A DNA stretch of 64,000 bases. Origin: Arthrobotrys musiformis. Its lineage: Eukaryota > Ascomycota > Orbiliomycetes > Orbiliales > Orbiliaceae. The translations under genes and the position numbers were made by a program. Below are positions 58,511-64,000 of the stretch, in pieces. The notes beneath the pieces are model-generated. The model was not told the DNA's origin, did not search any database, and saw only the letters and a list, made by a program, of their open reading frames with translations. How positions within the stretch are numbered: the first letter of the stretch is position 1; every line of letters starts with the position of its first letter. The stretch spans positions 1,116,001 to 1,180,000 of the forward strand of contig JAVHJL010000001.1 of the NCBI GenBank assembly GCA_036971715.1, in the 5' to 3' direction.

Positions 58511-60027
58511 ATGTTAACCAAAGTACTGGAGAGTATTCAGAACAAATCCCCACGCCGCTCCGTCCACAACCTCGTTCTATGGACGGGCATCACATTCGTT
58601 TTAGTGGCTGCGTCGACATATTTCTTGTCTCAAACAAGGCCATCTATAGACTACTTTACTCACCGTGAATCGAAATCCGGGGAGTCCAGTAATCCTCTTC
58701 TAACAAATGAAGGAATCGACCAATATATTCTCGATCATGCATACCCTCGCCTCGGAGAAAACATCAATTTCGCTGGTCTTCGCAAGCTGTGTTCCTCCAC
58801 AAAATGGCAACCTCACGTCTATTTCACCTGTACTCACAACCTTGGTGGTCTCATGAACGTGCGTAACATGGTTTTAAATTGCGTACGTTACGCCATAGCA
58901 GCTGGTGCGAGTGGTTTGGTGCTACCACAGATAGAAGCCCGCGATCCAGCCGCCCTGAACCACCTCAAGACTGGGGAGTATCAAGATATGAGTTTCCTTT
59001 TCGATGAAGTGTGGTTCAAGAAAGTGATGAAGGAAAACTGTGAACAAATGGAGCTCTTCGATTCGATGGAGGACATTTCATACTCGGGTTACGCTACGAT
59101 GCCGGATTTAATCAACATACAAACTCTGATGGGTCAACCGCGTGGTAATCGGCATGGGCTCTTGAGGAATAGTAAGTGGTTCCAGATCTTGTTAAAGTCC
59201 GCGGTGGTTTTTGGCTTCTCGGAAAGGTTTGAAGATTTTCAGATCGGAGGGGGGCCGTTACTCTGAATTAACAAGGCAGCTAGCTAACCTTCCTTTCCTT
59301 TTCCTCAGAGAAACCCTGGGAGTTCCGCACACATTTTGACGAAATAATCAAATCCCAAAAGCAAAAGCCAGCGGAAAGATCGCCCGTAATTGTCCGGCTG
59401 GACGACAAGACACTATTCAGCTTCCCGCCGTCTTTCGATTCCCCAGCCCTCGCAAACTGCTTCGGATTCATCCTAGAATTCCGTTTGGGCCTAACAGCCC
59501 TAGCGAACGTTATAGTCGATCGTGTACACCGAACTTCGAGTATCAGTGGGGGAAACAATCAATACGTTGGTCTCCATTTGCGATCGGAGAAAGATGCCGG
59601 GAAGTACTGGGCTTCCTGGGACGAACTAGCAGATACAACCATCTCCACCGCTTCCAATAACAGCATCAAATTCATCTATGTTGCCTCGGGGGATGCGGAA
59701 GGTGTCGCGAAACTCGTAGATAAAGCGGAGAAAGCAGGCATTCAGGTCTTAGACAAATGGAGCATATTGTACGACGACGAGAAGGAATACCTAAAACCCT
59801 TCAGATTCGACCAACAGGCCATCGTGGATTATTTAGCCTTGATGCGATCGGATAGATTCGTTGGGAGTGGACAGAGTAGTTTCAGCTCGCACTTGATCTT
59901 AAGACGGGAGATTCTCGCCAATATTTCATTGGCAAAGGGGGAGAAAGCCGCAAATACAGAGGGTGCACCGAGAGACCAATTGGCAGGACCCGGGAGATTG
60001 GGGTATTGGGATATGGATTGGGCTTGA
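58511..60027 (+). CDS. GDP-fucose protein O-fucosyltransferase-like protein
   Basis: Exons 58511..59171 and 59309..60027 are joined over a 137-nt intron (GTAAGT, GCTAAC, CCTCAG), giving 459 residues. A short cytosolic N-terminus and one membrane segment (LVLWTGITFVLVAASTYFL) make a type II Golgi/ER plan. The lumenal domain has the sugar-nucleotide enzyme features: GGLMNVRNMVLNCVRYAIA (N-terminal loop), an acceptor-like Arg in HLRSEKD (His near 310, Arg near 312), FIYVASGDAEG, and the C-terminal SDRFVGSGQSSFSSHLILRR near 401-420, which matches the D/S-x-F-x-G-x-x-S-S-F-S signature of O-fucosyltransferase-fold proteins. Similar proteins are widespread in filamentous fungi, but their acceptor, and whether fucose is the donor sugar, is not established. 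Confidence 0.85.
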
Positions 60028-61063
60028 TCGAATACGTAGGAGATGAGAGTCTCGACCACATTAATACCGATTGTATATTTATCTTTTTCTGGATCTTTTA
60101 GCGTTATACCCATTGGCTCGCAGGATTCCCCGGTTGTTTGGGGCCTCTTTTCTTATTATTATTGTTGGGGCCTCTTTTCTTATTATTATTGTTGGGGTTT
60201 ATCTTTTTGTGTTTTCAGGATAGGCCATGATCGATTTTTAGTATTCATGGACAAGGGTTGATTTATTGGACTGGCGGACCTATATACACATCATGCATTA
60301 ATTGGTATATAGGTCTTCGGGTGGATAGGATAATATTTAAATAGAGATTACGCATTTTAAAGCGCCTAAGAAAACTCGAACTGAAAATATTGAATGTACA
60401 CACGCTAGCCGCGCGGTCTAGATATAGATCAGGTACGAGACTAGCACTGCAGTACTGACCGCATTATATATATTGATGAGTACCTATTGCAACACAGATG
60501 TACACCATTAACTAGTTGATCAATTACCGAGCGGAGAAACCAAGGGCTAGCCAGGCCTTTGCCAATGAATACAACTTTACTTTCAGGGTAACTCCGAGAG
60601 CTATCTGATTTTTATAAATTTATCCCTTTAATTAATTTTATTATAAAAAGGTTTACTGGTCTTTATTTGCGTTTGTTTAGCCATAGCCATAGTTATAGAT
60701 ATATCTGTACGAAAGATTTACCCCTCGAAAGATTTGAGGCCAACTCCTCTAGAGCCATGTGTATAATCTAGTTAAGGTGATAGCCCATCAAATAAACTCC
60801 AAATATGTTCGATATCGATCTACTTACATGCATCGATCTAGCTAATCGTATAATTGTATAAGGGTAGTAGGATCCTGACTCAATCGTCAACTGGTCTCGA
60901 AAGATAGCAATTAGTTAACCAATAACGACCTTAACTAATAGTAACTAGTGCCAAAAATGAAAAGGTATATATGGTTCGAAGAAACGAAACCAGACCAGGC
61001 GACCACCAGAACTCAACCAAGCAACCTCCTCTCTGTTTCTTAATTCTTCTATTATTGCTCTAG
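60028..61063. other. gap between convergent genes
   Basis: AT-rich sequence with a 27-bp tandem duplication at 60138-60191. No gene is supported. It should hold the 3' ends of the fucosyltransferase-like (+) and peptidase-like (-) transcripts. Confidence 0.55.
60138..60191 (+). repeat. 27-bp tandem duplication
   Basis: Two identical copies of a unit starting TTGGGGCCTCTTTTC and ending in ATT triplets lie head to tail, followed by the first six bases of a third. It is about 110 bases past the stop of the fucosyltransferase-like gene, probably in its 3' untranslated region. Confidence 0.92.
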
Positions 61064-63471
61064 TCATAATTTAATTGACCTACCCGGCCTCTCGATCTCA
61101 GTTTCCAGGATATGGCTATCGAATTGTGATCGAGTACCTCCACTAGGCTCTCCGGAAAGCTCGACCGGATGTACGGGTAGTTCGGCCCTCGCCGTATCCT
61201 CATGCAACTCTCTAGCACCGTTGTCCCCAATAAGTTCTGCAGCACCACCGCTATTCCTAGTAAGCCCTATAGCACCCATGTTGGCGTTTGGCCTAGAGCG
61301 AATGTTGGTATTGAGTTCTAGCACCCTGCGCTTGCTAAGTGCGGATAGCTCGGGTTTATATCCAAACCCTCCCCCACTATCCGGCGCCCCTGGTGCGTCT
61401 TTAGGGAACCATACTCGCTTTGTCTCGCGAACTAGTCTTAGAAAGGTGCTTAGTGGATCCATGATTACCTTTTTATCTGCAAAATAAAGCCAAAAACCAG
61501 CTGCGATCATGGCAAAAAGGCCTATAGTGCCGCCTAGAGTGCCTCCGACTATTGCACCAAAAACTCGCTGGGATCGCGTTTTCTTTTGGACATCGTCATC
61601 AGGGCAAAGCTGAGAGGTTAGGGACGAGTTATAAAGCGAGCGTCCAACCGTTATGACGTTCGCTGGCTGGCTAGAATTTTTTTTTGCTGCGAGACTGATT
61701 TCATCATTATGATGGTCCCAGAATACATAAGCTTGTCTAATACGAGTATATAAGCCCACCAGGCCGTTAGCCGATCAAACTTATCTATATTATTTGGTCT
61801 TCACCGCTTATTGAGCTCCATATTCACTCCATACAGTTCGACTAGTCCTCGGATCTGGGGCATATGAAGTTAAATCTCAAGGTGAGGTGAGCGTGTCAAC
61901 GTACCCGAAAAACGGTAGCCCGAGAATGAATGATTCATCGGGAGAGCTTCCTAATCCCACAGCGTAGCCCCCAAGTATTCGACTTTTGAGCATTTTGTTG
62001 AAAGGAACATAAACTTCGAGACCTTCTGGGAATACAAACTTTAGACCCCAGTCATCCGTCGGAATCTCGTCGCTATTTCCCAGGCCGGCAAAAAATCTGT
62101 CCAAGCCCCCGTTGATTTTTTCTTTTAAATTTGAAAAGGAGCTAGAGGGTAGCAAGATTGAACTAAATAGTACGGATGGTATGATTAATCGCCAGAACAA
62201 CAATATCCCAACGTATATGACATACTCGGATGTGTAATCAAGATAGGCTACCCCAGGCTCAGTGGGGGTTCGAACCACAAAATCTTCCGGAGTAGACCCA
62301 TTGCCTCGGTGTACTTTTATAGTTAAAAGGTCTAAGTGAGTTCTCGCCTCTTCAGGGTTACGTATTTTATACGTTTTTATCGGGTTTTTTATTTGTGCGC
62401 AGTCGAAGCCTCCAAATACGATATTTCCAGCTGGAACGTCGGGAAAAGTAACACTACTAGGCGAACCTGAACTGATATTTGGTGCATGTCTTACGTCTAT
62501 ACCGTAGTTTGGTGTGTTGATGGAATTAGAACGTTCGAGGCTATCCAGAAATGTGAGCGTTAGGATTCCTGAAGGGAGGTTGAGTTTAAATTCCGTAGAG
62601 GCTCTGAACGTCCTTTCCCAATCTAGGGACTGTCGACCAAGCCCTAATGACGGTGTCGTAAAATTCGCTTTTTGCGGGACCATCACACCAAAAACGAAAC
62701 CTTCAACCGATAAAGCGGAACCAAAGGAAATTTCATCTTTAACCCAAACCCGCTCTAACTGTGTGATTCAGTATATGCGGTGAGATTGGTTAACACCAGG
62801 TCAGTGAGGGTGCGATAGAAGTTCGTAGGTACCTCGTTGTTAGGTTGGGAAGTAAGGTTCTCGGGGCCAATACGATTAGAACTGTCGATTCTACAAGATG
62901 GGACTGTCTCTTTATTAACTTGGATCTTATAGCATGCGTATAATCGTTTTTTAGGGATAATGCGTACAATACCCCGAAAAGTATACCTTTTCACAGTCGT
63001 CGGATATTTCAGAGTCGCAATAAGGTGGATTTTCCCCTCGTGCTACCCAGGTGTCCCACCTTGGACTTATCGGGAGGTTAAAAAATGTAGATCCTAAATG
63101 TAGTTGGTAAAGGGCTAGAGAAATCCTTAATTTGATATGGTTGGTAAACTAACCTATCCTGACGTCTCTGAGATAGAGAAACGAAAATCTTGGACTCTGG
63201 GGGCGCATTTGGACCATCAACTACTGCTGTAACACAATAGATGGACCCTTTTCTTGGCTGGGGCAAACACATGAATACCCACATAATAAAGCGGTGCTAT
63301 GAGTGTACGGTAGCTAGAGCCTGAATTGTATAAAGAGCTTTGTCGTTTCCTTAAAGATATCATGACACTTTCTGTTTCGCATGGGGAGAATGGAATAGAT
63401 CTAGATTCTTTCGCTAGAAACAAAAGAATCAAAAGAACGAAAGAGGTGAGTTCGCTGAAACTTGGCGCCAT
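61064..63471 (-). CDS. membrane-anchored aspartic-peptidase-like protein, probably inactive
   Basis: Proposed exons: 63471..63279, 63226..63164, 63093..62987, 62925..62833, 62758..62226, 62162..61905, 61736..61064, about 639 residues. The join between the second and third exon is uncertain. A signal peptide (MAPSFSELTSFVLLILLFLA) is followed by a pepsin-like two-lobe domain: YYVAVVDGPNAPPESKIFVS (first strands), WDTWVARG, FPDVPAGNIVFGGFD (lobe junction), PGVAYLDYTSD and SFILGLPFFGQAYVFWDHHN-DEISLA (closing strands). Neither lobe has DTG or DSG: the first is absent and the second is DYT, so catalysis is unlikely. A membrane span (VGGTLGGTIGLFAMIAAGFWLYF) and a 190-residue cytosolic tail follow. 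This plan suggests a wall or environment sensor or adhesin, which is inference. The 63-nt intron at 62225..62163 has no stop and is in frame, so retention would add 21 residues. Confidence 0.72.
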
Positions 63472-64000
63472 TTCTACTGGAATACATCTTCCTCTTAGTC
63501 TAAAAACCAATATGGAGAATTGTTGTGTGGTAGCTTCTGAGTAGAGTCTTGACTTGTCTCGTAGGCCAGAGCTGGCCGAAGATCTTGATCAGAGGCTGGT
63601 AAGGATAGAGGGAATATGGAATTCCAAATGGCGTAGACCTCTTTATGTTATACTCTGCCGAAAGTCTTCAGCCTACGACCTCCTTGTTCTCCCCCGTAAA
63701 TTCCTTGTGTTATGCTGCAGTTGTATACTGGCTAGTGCTGTAGCGCTGCAGGATTTTGCAAAAAAAAATTGAAAAATTGAAAAATGCTACAAGTATGTAC
63801 TTCAGCGGTTGTATGTGCGAAAGAGACGCCGAGCTGCCGAGCAAGAGCTGCCGGGAAATATGCTGGCCAGGTGGCATCGTTCCCTGAGTTTGAAAGAAAA
63901 CTCAAGCTGTGGTACACAGTTGCCGATTTCCTGATGCATGATAATAATTGGCTGCGAGGATACATAGACGAAGACATACAGCCAATAAATGTATGAGCCA
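63472..64000. other. end of window without a supported gene
   Basis: The promoter of the peptidase-like gene should lie here. On the plus strand, exon-like pieces occur (an AG at 63560 followed by an open stretch to GTAAGG at 63600, and a frame from 63784 to 63996), but I could not join them into a coherent protein. A gene starting here and continuing past the window cannot be excluded. Confidence 0.4.

Noticed and set aside
63326..63772. Plus-strand exon-like pieces (frame ending KRTKE before GTGAGT; an AG-to-GTAAGG piece at 63561-63600)
   Set aside because: Joining them in phase hits a stop, and the first overlaps the signal-peptide exon of the minus-strand peptidase-like gene, which is better supported.

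Overview
The window reads as nuclear DNA of a filamentous ascomycete (Pezizomycotina). Coding regions are cut by many short introns, mostly about 50-120 nt, with GTAAGT/GTATGT-type donors, CTAAY/CTGAY branch points and YAG acceptors. The gene set is typical of fungi: a CFEM protein, mitochondrial cytochrome c peroxidase, SERCA-type calcium pump, Sec59 dolichol kinase, DUF4246 protein, fungal HNH protein, cAMP-receptor-like GPCR and Ser/Thr-rich wall proteins. The HNH and DUF4246 families and the roomy AT-rich intergenic DNA would fit Pezizomycetes or Orbiliomycetes, but this is a guess. I see no rRNA or tRNA gene, no CRISPR array and no intact transposon.

Layout, left to right. 1-293: 3' end of an unidentified gene (+). 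1.7-4.1 kb: mucin-like secreted protein (+). 6.2-6.8 kb: CFEM protein (-). 9.5-11.2 kb: two-exon protein of unknown function (+). 12.6-15.2 kb: MFS transporter (+) with eleven exons, two of them only 3 and 14 nt. 16.8-20.2 kb: SERCA calcium ATPase (+). 23.4-24.2 kb: small secreted, probably GPI-anchored protein (+). 25.6-26.8 kb: HNH protein (+). 27.4-29.7 kb: DUF4246 protein (+). 30.2-32.9 kb: dolichol kinase (-). 34.7-35.6 kb: unknown intronless gene (+). 36.6-37.7 kb: cytochrome c peroxidase (-). 39.6-41.4 kb: GPCR (-). 44.6-44.9 kb: possible 75-residue gene (+). 45.7-50.0 kb: a duplicated module made of minisatellite, stem-loop and an unknown gene family; the second copy carries an in-frame stop. 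52.1-54.4 kb: F-box-like protein (+). 54.7-55.0 kb: orphan open frame (-). 58.5-60.0 kb: O-fucosyltransferase-like protein (+). 61.1-63.5 kb: membrane-anchored aspartic-peptidase-like protein (-).

The genes do not form one cluster. A loose theme is the secretory pathway and cell surface: dolichol phosphate supply, ER calcium, a fucosyltransferase-like enzyme, three secreted or wall proteins, a transporter, a GPCR and a membrane pseudo-protease. The observations I rate highest are the 3-nt micro-exon, the duplicated module with a stem-loop that keeps its pairing by a compensatory change, and the aspartic-peptidase-like protein that has lost its catalytic motifs.

All exon structures were deduced by eye from splice signals, reading phase and family resemblance. 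No transcript data or database search was available.
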